Positions 47,162 through 58,700 of a stretch of DNA of 64,000 bases are shown one piece after another. The position numbers and the translations under genes are program-made. The stretch is from Ancylostoma caninum (lineage: Eukaryota; Nematoda; Chromadorea; Rhabditida; Ancylostomatidae). Numbering within the stretch: the first letter of the stretch is position 1; every line of letters starts with the position of its first letter. The notes below the pieces were generated by a model, which made no database searches, was not told the origin of the DNA, and saw nothing but the letters and a program-made list of their open reading frames with translations. The stretch is taken from positions 1,922,001 through 1,986,000 of the forward strand of contig JBAJFG010000549.1 of assembly GCA_037903475.1 (NCBI GenBank), read 5' to 3'.

Positions 47162-49564
47162 GCGTTGACTTCCACTTTGAGTTGACATAGACTTCAAACG
47201 ACGTGTGGTTCCTCGTAGTGTACTTTTCCATGAACACCATCTAAGCAATCAAAACTGTAAGAATTGGTGTACATCTGCTCATCTGTTCACATTTCAACTT
47301 CATTGAACAAATCTTTTTTGCTTAGTTCCGTCCCATATTTGCACTTTTTGTGCCGAATCTGATCAAACCTGGCTTCTTCTTTATTTTATCTCCCCGGATT
47401 CTCACATATCTCCAGCCATCCGTCTTTTTTGGGGCTGCGTGGATTGCGACAGAGCACCGACCAGAAGATTCAGCTCGGAGAGCTGTGTACGCCGAAGTCG
47501 TAGCAAAATGCATATTGCTACTCGTCGCTGCCTTCGCTTGGATAAGTGACTGTGTATGTCCTTAGACAGAAAAAAACCCGTAGTAACACTTGGATCGAGC
47601 CGAGTGAGAGTGAAAATTTGACATTCCTTCAAGTTTTCCAGATTTGACCCTTATTTCCTGCTGAGGAGAAGACGATCTTGCATTCCAAACGAAACAAAAA
47701 ATAACTGCTATATCAGCACTGTCTATGATCAAAACAATCCTACCAGGCTTTATCAATGAGAAGAGTGGTCTTTAAGATGAAATATCTGTAATCAATGACT
47801 ACATCCACCTATTCCACCCATTCCATAAATACATTTGATCCAATACATACATTTCATCATACTTTTATGTTCAGTATTTGACACTACAAATAATCAATTA
47901 TGATTGAAAAACGGCTTTGCCATATAATCAACATCTTCGGGTTGATTATGTCCCACTTCGTACTTCTTATCTTCAATACATCTTATACACATGTGGTAGG
48001 ATGTTATAGTCCAAACTAAATGTAAGTTTCAAACTTAGAAATTTAGACGATGTCTTTGAGAAATATGTGCACAGGTTAGATATAACTTGACAAACACAAT
48101 TTAGTTGGTTTCCTTCACCTTACTGATGATTGCAGAAGGAAACCCACATTTATGTTTGAACAGAAACAATAATAACATGGAAATTCAATATAACTTTAGA
48201 ACTTACCTATGAGCGCGAAGCGATATCAGCTCCGCATCAGAAGGTCATACCTTCGGAATACCACGACGATTCTTCGGGATTGTCATCAAACGAGGAGGAT
48301 CTGCTAATAATTCATTCTTCACGTGCTTGAGTATTCTTCTAGAAGTTGCGTAACTTCCTTAAGGGCTCTTATAGAAGGATATAAAATATGCAAATATTCA
48401 TCGATAAATTCAGTTTGGCGGATCGCTCAGATATTGTCGTATCGGTATTGATAGCGCGTGCGCAGAACACGTTAATGAAATCGACGCAAGGAGAGAAACC
48501 TCCCGGTTAGCAAAAAGTCCTTGTGGCTACTTGTTGTTCCCTGTGGAAATGTTTGGGGTCATGCTAAAAGTTTCGTGATCTGTTGCTGGATTGGCTTATT
48601 CAACCGATGTAAAATCATTGTTGGAGTGCATGCAAGAAAGCAACAGAATGTACCAGAGACTTTAACGTATGCACCATGCGTTGGTCAATAGAAGAGAAGC
48701 AGTAGTTCTCCACGACAATGCTTGACAACATATTGCACAATCGGTATTGTAAACGTGCAACGAACTGGACTGCTCAATCCATCATACTTTACGGAACCAA
48801 CATTTCTGTGAGCATCTCGACATTTTTCTGGACTAGAACAGCACCTGTAATAAAGTCCAGATAAAAACTGCCTTCGATCAATTCAACGACTCACCAACTC
48901 CGCAGCTCCGCAGTTAATCTGTAGGCTTTTTGTTAGGCAACAGGATAAAAATTAAATAAACTCGTTACTTGTCAGCCAAGATGTGCACATTCTCATTTTT
49001 TTAAAATCTAACCGATGAAGCTTATGTGCTTATCATCGGAGTGGAGATAATCCGCCTCAAGAACACGGGTGAAAATCCTGCATCAACTCCCAAGCAACAT
49101 AATATGAAGCGCGATCCTTCTAAGGGGGGGGGGGGGGTGTTCACTTGCTTGTGTGCCGTTGTCAATACGGCTCCTGTAGCCGCTTGCGGGAATCATCGAG
49201 ATAGACGTCCTTGCAGATGAGGCAAACTTCACCCTACCTTGTATTTTTTTACTGGAGAACTGGCTGCGAGCATATGAAACTTCCACCTGTAGGTGTTAGT
49301 CGCGAGTGGGTGCTCTCCACCAAGCTACTCCCAGTGGACCCTCCTCGCGAGTTTTCGCAGAGCACCGTAATACCATTGCCGCACTTTTTCCAGAATAAAC
49401 TATTCGATTTTTTTTATTCTTCTCCATTTCACACTCTTATAAAGTGTGAACGTCAGACTTTCTCTAAATCTTGGCATAGTTACTATAGCTCTCTCGAATA
49501 ACTTGAGCAGTAACCAAGATTTCAACAGTTCCTTATTCGGTCTAATGTTTCGGCGTCGTCGCCT
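47162..49564. other. Upstream region of gene A, duplicated upstream of gene B
   Basis: From the ATG to about 48540 this sequence is closely repeated at 53671-55110, including short open frames on both strands (for example + 48208-48330 matching 54775-54902). The frames are conserved as DNA, but one is frameshifted in A, so I read the block as shared promoter and intergenic DNA. A 45-60 bp segment near 47960-48020 is present only in A. From about 48600 to 49564 the sequence is unique and unrecognised. Confidence 0.5.
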
Positions 49565-50020
49565 TCATAATAGCCTAGAAAACCTTTTGCCGTGATGTAA
49601 GAGTATCGCTGAGTTGAATAGATGTGCCGCTTCCTCGTGTAAAGGTCCGCGCTCGTTAATGCGTGTTGAGCCGGGGATTGCTGCGAAGATGTAATGGTGA
49701 AGCGTCAACCACTCATCATGAGGCATGAAGTAAGACTGGCTATAACGTCTTTCACACCATTGTCTCCATTGCTGACTCTCTTGAATACAATTCCAGTTTA
49801 TTTTACGGTTTTGGTAAGGAAACCAATGGATTAATTCGTTTTGTTTGGCTTTAAGTGGATCTGTGGAAGAAATGGCAACAGGGATGGTTGCCATCTTTAT
49901 GCTGGTAAACAATGACTGTTTTGGAAGCGTTCCGTTGGAACGATGTACCATTCCGTCCACAAATGATCTGCTTGGATAAACGGCTATACATCTGCTCTTC
50001 AAAGCTTGGTCAACGTACAT
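49565..50020 (-). other. 151-codon open frame downstream of gene B, function unknown
   Basis: An uninterrupted frame on - beginning MYVDQALKSRC and ending GKRFSRLL. A diverged copy of the DNA lies downstream of gene C (about 55230-55640), where the frame is broken by TGA and by indels. No known domain is recognised. It begins only about 27 bases after the B poly(A) signal. It may be a remnant of an element caught in the duplication unit rather than a gene. Confidence 0.3.
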
Positions 50021-50046
50021 TTCGCTATACTATAGCATTTTCAACA

Positions 50047-50052
50047 TTTATT
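50047..50052 (-). terminator. Poly(A) signal of astacin gene B
   Basis: AATAAA on -, about 102 bases after the gene B stop, in sequence shared with gene C. Confidence 0.6.
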
Positions 50053-50153
50053 ATTGTCCTTTCCAATAACAAGAATATCAAAAAAAAATGAACATGGCAC
50101 TCAATGAACTTGCAAAACGTATTGAATGCACTCGTTCATTCGCTGTGAGTAAT

Positions 50154-53100
50154 CTACTCACAGAAGCCGCACAATTTTGGGCACAGCGTCTTCCTCAGCG
50201 ATTCTGAGAACGATGGGCTAGTACAGATCCGAATCTTCGCCAGAGCGGTGCATCTGAAGGATAGGTATGAATACCTAGGGAATGACGTTACCAGAAAACA
50301 CCCATATACCTGTAGCTGTCATAGCAATTCGAAGACGAGGTGGGTGGAGTGGTCCTCAGTCCTGCGCCTCCTGAACCTCCTGAGCTGCCTCCCACTAAAT
50401 TATGATGTATCACCACGGTGAATCCAAACCGATAGTCTTTTCAAGGATGTTTTATCAAAGATAGCATACCAAAACGGTACTGCAAGACGGTCTGTGTCTC
50501 GTACATCCTGTTGTAGGTTATTATAGGTACGATGTTAGAATGCGACATGAATGTGACTCCAGCGTCTTCTGGAGCGCACAATCTGAAAAGAGGCATTTTG
50601 CTAGGTCGCCTGAGAGCTACCGAACCCATGGGGGCGAATTTCCAACCTATAGCCACTGAGTTTATGATCGCGATGGGTTTTGATCTCAACTCCAGCGTAT
50701 GGACATCCGTCGGTAGCCACTCCTGCAGTGAAACTCACCAATTTCACCTCGATTCTTGAACCTTGTGGCGCCTGAACATCGGTTTTACAAATTGACTAGG
50801 TAGGGTATGTTGTTGAGGTACTGCAAACCTCAATCCAATAATTGCACAACTTGAAATCCTCTCTTGGTCGCGTGCCGGCCAAGCGATCGCCAATGACATC
50901 GGTGAGTGTTTGGTATTCGGCAGTTGCCATTAGCACTCTTCCACAGCCAGGTGGCTAAAACATACAAGTTTAAACATGACTTTTTTTTTAAATTTTCAGT
51001 TTTTTTAAAAGTTCTTCACCCTTTCATCACAGAGTCTGCCACCATATCCGCTTGGACAAATGCATCTGGAGCAATCGCGAGGATGGGGGAAGCCGTCCAT
51101 CTTGCACTTGGCTGATTTGGCCGCTGGGCACTTGTCTGCAAATGGTTAGCGATGCTCAGTGGTAGTATAGCGACTGCGACGCGATTGCATTGCTACTGTG
51201 GCTACAATCGCGGCGATTTTACTCCATGCTTACATGGACGAACGTTCCGTGCAGAATATTGTATTATCTCAAATCTGCTAAAAAACACTACCCGGGTTAG
51301 GGCGGAACAAGACCGGTACAACGTCCTGTTAGACCAATCGCTCAGTACAGAATCGCATTTTGGTAAAATCGCAGTGGTTTCGTATACACCCATTTTACAG
51401 TGTTGCCACTGCCTTCCCACCCACCGTGACATTTGTAGTGCTTGTTGACCATATCCAGCTCATAGAACGACACGAAGGGAGAGCCAAGGGTCTCGATGTA
51501 TTTTGTGTCCACTGGGACCATAGTAGGCTGTCCGTTGTAAGTGGCACTGAAAAAAATTCTATCTATCAAAATATACCCTTGTCGCGCTTTTGGATTCCAA
51601 CCTGGTGGCTCCATAGTGCATGATACCTCCAAAGTCATACGGTATTCCGTAGTTGTTGTTAGTTGCCATGGTTTGTTTGGCAAATTGATCAAGCCAGTCG
51701 GGCTGTAAGTATCAATGCATTCAATGTGCTCACTGAAAATACCAAAGAATCCAGTACCTTGACGTTCTGCGAGTAAAGAGTAATGTAGCGGTCGCGATCA
51801 TATCGTGACTGGGTGTGGAACAAGCCGATTGCGTGTCCAAGTTCATGTGCGGCAATTGATACCTACAAAATAATAGAATGCCAAGAATTTTAAGAAGTGA
51901 GGTATGGGCTAAATGCCCTGAATTTAAAGTCTATGTCTCCGCCCCTAAGGTGTTTTCTTTTCTCTTCTATTTCCACACATAATATAGTTACCACCCCATC
52001 CACACTCTTTTCCTTATACGACACAATATTTTAATTCGAAATGGACAAATTTGATGTAGATGATGCAGATCAAGAAGCACGCCACGTGTCTAAACTAAAC
52101 TTTGATCTTAGCCAAAAGGCCGAGAAGCGGGTCTGAGCTGGATGTACATACATGGTGTAGTTTTGGCGGATTTTGGTGTAGTTCTACTTCTAGTACACAT
52201 CATATGCCGCGGTATTGGGTTATTTGAGGTACGATATAGTGTGTTTCACCGTGGAACATAGTTGTGAACATATTAGAGAACGAGAGCGCGCGGGAAATAG
52301 TGCCGCGTTTGCAGAGCCAACGGAGAAATGCAGCTCATAGGCACAAGTTCACAACTATCGTCGTTTTTGAAACGAACTATGACATAAGGAATGTAAGAGA
52401 ACACGACCTTATTCACATAGAATCTGTAAGATTTATTTTATTAAGATGTAAGATTCATTTTGTAAGATTTTTTTCACCTCAGATGAAGGGTCGCATTATG
52501 CCCTTGGCACTTTGTATTGAAAATAAATAAATAAGAGACTCAAGCAAGGCTCATCAAACCTTACGTTTGCTAACCACTCTAATTTTCAACTGTTTGCGCA
52601 AGGATTCCCAAGGATTCATCTGGAAATGCTCAGTGTAAAACCACAAGAGTGTGTCTTACCGCATCACATCCTTCTCCCAGTGACAGGTCTTGCTGTCCTC
52701 CTAGTCTGCCAACGAACGACCAGCAGCCATCTTCCATGAATACACGAATCTTGTCTTGTGCTGTAATGCAAAGCTTCTCAGATTTCAGCTGCAGTATGAA
52801 GGTTTGTATGTTCATCTTACCAGTGCTGTTCTCACGGAAGTCAATGCAGGTGTTTTTCGACCACTCATCTGCTCCTTTCTTGAAGATTCTCCGCAGCGCA
52901 TATCCTTGAAATCACTGATGCATTTAATACTGATTGCTAAGAGTACTGCAGAAAACAAGGCAACATACCGACGCTGCTGTCAAAAAAGTAGTTGACTCCT
53001 TGTTGCCACGTTGTTTGCGGATAAGCTCTATCGACGAAAGCTTGGCGTTTGGTGCGATTGCCGGGCATCTCCTCTTCGACGTCAGCGATAACTTCGTCTG

Positions 53101-53670
53101 CTTGTCGCCTGGAATTTCAAAGATTTCACGCTCTCAACCCTGACGAAGATCAGACGAGAGAGTGAAGCCCTTCTTACGAACTCTGTTAGTATAATATCGC
53201 CTTGGAACATCACGTCTTGGAGGCCGCTGTTCTGATTGATATCATCAATGGAGTCACCCTTTGGTGAGACCTTGTCCTTCTTCCTAGTGACTAGTTCCTA
53301 TAATTTCCACCTTACATAGAGGTATGCACCTTGCAGCTGTCTTCTTGGTTACCTTGAGCTTTTCCTTCAGCGCTTCTTGCACCTCCTTGGGCCACAGCAG
53401 CTTAGTGGCTAGTTTCGTCTTCACTTTGCTCAGCTTTTCTTTAACATGAAGCAGCTTTGTAACGTTGAACACCTGAATTCGGGGAGCAGTGATGCTCAGA
53501 AGAAGAAATTCCTGGAAAAGGATTCCTACCTTCTTCAGCTTTTCCAGCGCATGTTTCGCTTTCTCTCCGATTTTCACTCCAGAGAAAAAGTCTTTCACTT
53601 TGTCTTTGAAATCGGAGAAACCAGCGTTTACGCAAACGATCAAAAGTAAAGCGAGGAGAAGCGGCCTCAT
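50154..53670 (-). CDS. Secreted astacin metalloprotease B (astacin-EGF-CUB-ShK)
   Basis: Fifteen coding exons on -: 53530-53670, 53353-53472, 53182-53297, 52969-53108, 52821-52904, 52660-52760, 51758-51862, 51602-51702, 51425-51546, 51020-51135, 50829-50954, 50647-50771, 50470-50582, 50310-50394, 50154-50253. The product is 564 aa with in-phase junctions throughout. Signal peptide 1-16; propeptide with FQGD near 116-119; RTKR147 then mature start QAFVDRAYP. Zinc ligands are His240, His244 and His250, Met-turn Met297 with Tyr299. Cys192-Cys342 and Cys213-Cys232 fit the two astacin disulfides. EGF-like module 344-382, CUB 386-503, Gly/Ser/Thr linker 504-526, ShK Cys at 527, 533, 542, 556, 560 and 563. 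The catalytic domain is nearly identical to A, while the propeptide differs at many positions. Intron 6 holds a U2 snRNA fragment and a LINE-like tail. Confidence 0.9.
52091..52129 (-). ncRNA. U2 snRNA 5'-end fragment (retroposed)
   Basis: Read on -, CGCTTCTCGGCCTTTTGGCT followed by AAGATCAA is the highly conserved 5' end of the U2 spliceosomal RNA; similarity stops soon after. The rest of U2, including the Sm site, is missing, so this is not a functional gene. At the same place in the gene A intron the flanking sequence (TAGAT.ATG.A.ATCAA.. to ..CTGGAT.TACATACATG) is present without it, so it appears to be an insertion of about 40 bases specific to gene B. Confidence 0.8.
52260..52540 (+). 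mobile_element. LINE-like 3' tail in intron 6 of gene B
   Basis: The block ends ..GCCCTTGGCACTTTGTATTGAAAATAAATAAATAA on +, the tail type seen in non-LTR retrotransposons and resembling the tail at 27590-27700 read on -. No reverse transcriptase is encoded, so it is a 5'-truncated copy or a related SINE. It is absent from the matching intron of gene A. Confidence 0.35.
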
Positions 53671-53680
53671 CCTAGAACAA
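53671..53680 (-). promoter_or_regulatory. Trans-splice acceptor of gene B
   Basis: TTGTTCTAG then G and ATG on -, as in gene A (C has TTAATTTTAG then G and ATG). Confidence 0.6.
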
Positions 53681-53762
53681 GGTATTCGAGGTTATTTGAA
53701 GCGATGCGATGTGGATGTAAAGTGAAGCTAGTTGTTGGATGATCCTGGTCCTCCATGGCCCA

Positions 53763-53770
53763 CTTTTATA
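53763..53770 (-). promoter_or_regulatory. TATA box of gene B
   Basis: TATAAAAG on -, about 95 bases before the ATG, leaving room for a short outron of roughly 60 bases before the trans-splice acceptor. Confidence 0.6.
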
Positions 53771-55658
53771 GCGTTGACTTCCACTTTGAGTTGACATAGA
53801 CTTCAAACGACGTGTGGTTCCTCGTAGTATACTTTTTCATGAACACCATCTAAGCAATCAAAACTGTAAGGATTGGTGTACATCTGCACATCTGTTCACA
53901 TTTCAACTTCATTGAACAAATCTTTTTTGCTTAGTTCCGTCCCATATTTGCACTTTTTGTGCCGAATCTGATCAAACCTGGCTTCTTCTTTATTTTATCT
54001 CCTCGGATTTTCACATATCTCCAGCCACCCGTCTTCTTTAGGTCTGACAGAGCACCGACCAGAAGATTCAGCTCGGAGAGCTGCGTACGCCGAAGTCGTA
54101 GCAAAATACATATTCCCACTCGTCGCTGCCCTCCCTGAGAAAAGTGACTGTGTATGTCCTTAGACAGAGAAAGAATCGGTAGTAACACTTGGATCGAGCC
54201 TTGTGAGAGTGCAAATTTGACATACCTTAAAGTTTTCCAGATTTCACCCGTATTCCCTGCCAGGGAGAAGACGATTTTGCATTCAAAACAAAGCAAAAAA
54301 TAACTGCTATATCAGCACTGTCTATGATCAAAACAATCCGACCAGGCTTTATCAATGAGAAGAGTCTTTAAGATGAAATATCTGTAATCAATGAGTACAT
54401 ACATCCACCTATTCCACCCATCCATTAAATACATTTGATCCAATACATACATTTGATTATACTTTTATGTTCAGTATTTGACACTGCAAATAATCAATTC
54501 TGATTGAAAAACGGCATTGCCATATAATCAACATCTTCGGGTTGATTATGTACCACTTCGTACTAAATGTAAGTTTCAAACTTAGAAATTTAGACGATGT
54601 CTTTGAAAAATATGTGCACAGGTTAGATATAACTTGACAAACACAATTTAGAAGGTTTGCTTCACCTTACTGATGATTGCAGAAGGAAACCCACATTTAT
54701 GTTTAGTTTTCGTATAAGGTTCATGCACGGAACAGAAACAATAATAACATGGAAATTCAATATAACTTTAGAACTTACCTATGAACGCGAAGCGATATCA
54801 GCTCCGCATCAGAAGGTCATACCTTCGGAATACCACGACGATTCTTCGGGATTGTCATCAAACGAGGAGGATCTGCTAATAATTCATTCTTCACGTGCTT
54901 GAGTATTCTTCTAGAAGTTGCGTAACTTCCTTAAGGGCTCTTATAGAAGGATATAAAATATGCAAATATTCATCGATAAATTCAGTTTGGCGGATCGTCC
55001 AGACACCCTCATATCGACATTGAAAGTGCGTGCGCAGAACACGCTAATGGCTTGAACGCAAAGAGAGGAACATCCCGATTAGCAGAAAGTCGTTGTGGCT
55101 ACTTGTTAGTCCCCGGTGGAAATGCTTGTAATTGGTCTTAGAGCATGACTCTGCACCAATAATCATGATTATCTGACCGTGTATAGCAGTTGCAGATCTG
55201 ATATGTTGAAGAGATCTGATATGCTGGAGTAAAGGTCCGCGCTCGCCAGTGCATGTTGAGCCGGGACTTGCTGCGAAGATGATGGTAGGTACTGAAGATG
55301 TAACGTGGAGTGTCAACCACTCATCATAACACGCGAAGTAAGACAGCCTATAACTTTTTTCACACCATTATTTCCATGTTGAGTCTCTTGAATAGAATTG
55401 CAGTTTATTTGTACGGTTTTGTTAAGGAAACATGGATGAAGGCGTTTTGGTTGTCTATAAGTGGATCTGTAGAAGGAATCAAAACGGCAAGCGGAACGGT
55501 TGCCACCTTTATGCTGGTGAACAATGACTGTTTTGGAAGCGTTCCGTTAAAACGATGTACCAATCCGTTCTTGAATGATCCACTCGGATCCACGGCTATA
55601 CATCAGCCCTTCAAAGCTCGGTCAACGTACATTTCGCTATACTATAGCATTTTCAACA
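53771..55658. other. Intergenic B-C: duplicated promoter block and C downstream block
   Basis: 53771 to about 55110 parallels the region upstream of gene A; about 55230-55640 parallels the region downstream of gene B. The junction between these blocks marks the edge of the duplicated unit. Open frames at 53931-54296 (-) and 54657-54902 (+) are present but not recognisable, and the first is broken in the A copy. Confidence 0.5.
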
Positions 55659-55664
55659 TTTATT
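55659..55664 (-). terminator. Poly(A) signal of astacin gene C
   Basis: AATAAA on -, about 101 bases after the gene C stop. Confidence 0.6.
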
Positions 55665-55764
55665 ATTGTCCTTTCCAATAACACGAATACGATAAAAAAT
55701 GAACACGGCACTCAATGAACTTGCAAAACGTATTGAATGCACTGGTTCATTCACTGTGAGTAAT

Positions 55765-58700
55765 CTACTCACAGAAGCCGCACAATTTCGGGCACAGCGT
55801 CTTCCTCAGCGATTCCGAGAACGATGGGCTAGTACAGATGCGAATCTTCGCCAGAGCGGTGCATCTGAAGGATAGGCATGAGCACCTAGGAAATGACGTT
55901 ACCAGAAAACACCCATATACCTGTAGCTGTCATAGCAACTCGAGGACGAGGTGGATGGAGTGGGCCTTATTCCTGCGCCTCCTGAACCTCCTGATCCTGC
56001 TCCCACTAAATTATTGTGCATTACTATGGGAAATCTCAATCCATTCCTTTCTGAGATGGTTTTCCAATTATAGCATACCAATACGGTACTCCAAGACGGT
56101 TTTAGTTTCGTACATCCTGTTGTATGTTACTATAGGTACGATATGTGAGTGCGACACGAAAGTAACTCCAGCGTCTTCCGGAGAACACAACCTGAAATCA
56201 GACATTTTGTCAACAGAGCTGCAGCATCCATCCAACAAATTATTCGACCTATAGCCAGTGAGTTTCTGATCGCGTTGAGTTTTGACCTCCACTCCAGCAT
56301 ATGGGCATCCGTCGTTGGCCACTCCCGAAGTAAAACTCACCAACTTCACCTCGATTTTTGAACCTTGTGGGGCCTTAACATCGACTTCGTAGACTTACTA
56401 AACACGGTAGGCTGCTGAGGTACTGCAAACCTCAATCCAGTAATTGCACAACTTGAAATCCTCCCTTGCTTTCGTGCCGGCGAAGCGATCGCCGACTACG
56501 TCGGTAAGCGTCTGGTATTCGGCGGTTGCCTTTAGCACTTTTCCGCAGCCAGGTGGCTGAAACATACAAGATTAAATGACACTTTCATTTTTTCAGTTTT
56601 TTTAAAAGTTCTTCACCCTTTCATCACAGAGTCTGCCACCATATCCGCTTGGACAAATGCATCTGGAGCAATCGCGAGGATGTGGGAATCCGTCCATCTT
56701 ACATTTGGCTGATGTAGCCGGAGGGCATTTGTCTATAAATTATTACTGTCCTATAGTTCCCATGTACCAGCTGGAACACGACTGTACTGAGATAAGGGCT
56801 GAGTACTGCGGTTGTGCCGCCGATCGTAACTGTGGAAGTCGCGATTCACCTACGCTTCTGCTGGAAAAATTGTCCAAGCTAGGACGGAACAAGGCTACAA
56901 ATTTATTTTACTGCTAACTAATGGAGTGGTAGTCCTGACATAAAATAGAGCTATCTACTGTTTGGGGATGAATGCATCCTGTTATAGTTGGCACAATCGC
57001 AACTGTTGAGAACTGTAGCTTCGGACACTTATATAGGAAGGTGACAGACATACTCTCCCGCCCCTTTCCGAATTCAGGTTTTTCATTCCTTCTGCTATTG
57101 TGTTTCGACAATTGATACTTCCTAGATTTTGGCACGCTTCAGAAAAATGAGGCCAAGTTTCTGCTATCCCACTTCATATGGTAGCTTCGGTGACGCCCCG
57201 CCCACAGTTGATGGCCACTGTTGTAGCAGTCGCCAGCGACGGCGACGCAAAGCGCCATACCCACGTAGAATTTAAGTAACCTTATCTATTCTGTTGCTGC
57301 CGAGGTGGGAGGTATCGCTTCAGCTAGTGTTGGAGCGTTGCTTATCTATTCTGCTACTGTGTGAGCGGTACTGACTTATTCTGCAACACAAGCGGCGATA
57401 GTAGGTGTTTCGTAACACTGCGATAACTTCATTCTGTCGCTGTCAGGGTGTAAGGGTCTATTCCGTTACTGTCGGGGTGGAGACCGTCATACTGCATCGT
57501 AAGGGGCGGTCATGTATCTGAGGTTATTAGAGAAAGAATGTGATCCTAAGACAATCAATTCTTGTCGTGTCAGGATCGTTATCCAGTGGTGAAAGCTTAT
57601 ATAATGAATGGACCAAAACTTATGAGTAGCGACTAAACGGATAATCGAATACAAACTGCCCGCTCATCCCAGATCCGTACCAAAGTCACTGCGTTAACCC
57701 TAACCAACCGTGACATTTGTAGTGCTTGTTGACCATATCCAGCTCATAGAACGAAACGAAGGGAGAGCCAAGTGTCTCAATGTATTTCGTGTCCGCAGGG
57801 ACCATAGTGGGCTTTCCGTTATAGGTAGCACTGGAAGAAATGCAATCCACCAAAAAACAGCCTTGCTGCGCAGTTTGGCTCTAACCTGGTGGCTCCATAG
57901 TGCATGATACCTCCCCAGTCATACGGTATTCCGTAATTGTTGTTTGTTGCCATGGACTGCTTGGCAAATTGATCGAGCCAGTCGGGCTGTAAATACCAGG
58001 AGCATTAATGTGCTTGCTGGAAATCCCAAAGAATACGGTACCTTGACGTTCTGGGAGTAAAGAGTAATGTAGCGGTCGCGATCATATCGTGACTGGGTAT
58101 GGTATAAGCCTATCGCGTGTCCGAGTTCGTGCGCAGCGATTGATACCTATAAAATAACAATCTCTCTCGTCTTTTAAGCTACAACTATCTCATCCCTTAA
58201 GCTAAGCTTGACCGCTTTAATGAGCGTCCCTGTGCGTCTGTGGGATTTCGAAATTCTTGGCCGAAGAATCGAAAAAAAAAGAATGTGGTTTTCGATGTTC
58301 CGTTCATATGTGGAATGTTTCGCCTATTTTGATGATGCTCCTTAGGAGACACCGACTCGATCATAACAGGAAAGATCATAACAGGAACGACTTTGCCATA
58401 GCGTGCACAATTCTGGCTCACGAACCGGAAATTTTGGCCAGGAAAACGCTCGAAGCATTCTGGATTTCTGTGCGAAATCCTGGAATGGATAAAAAAAATG
58501 AGCATTTATCAATAACCAGTGAGCTGATGCCGTTTATATCATTGCGTCAACAGCTGAGCAACGTTCAATCGTCCGCTGGTGATATTCAAGTCCAGTAGTG
58601 TGCAGAGGAACATCCCGCATATTGGTGGAATGCTGGGTAAGTTTTCTCTTCACAGTCGGTTCTCGTCTTTGTCTAGCCGGACTGAGTTGAATGTGTGGGT

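Noticed and set aside
53931..54296. 121-codon frame upstream of gene B as an independent gene
   Set aside because: The A copy is frameshifted, proposed splice sites are not conserved, and the block is part of the duplicated promoter region.
54657..54902. + frame ending in an acidic tail, conserved with 48208-48330
   Set aside because: Both copies are so similar at DNA level that conservation says nothing about coding, and no upstream exon fits.
55899..56081. Gene C ending right after the CUB domain at an in-frame stop, with the Gly-rich frame as a separate peptide
   Set aside because: A normal GT-AG intron joins CUB to the Gly/Ser linker in frame in all three genes and leads into a complete six-Cys ShK domain.
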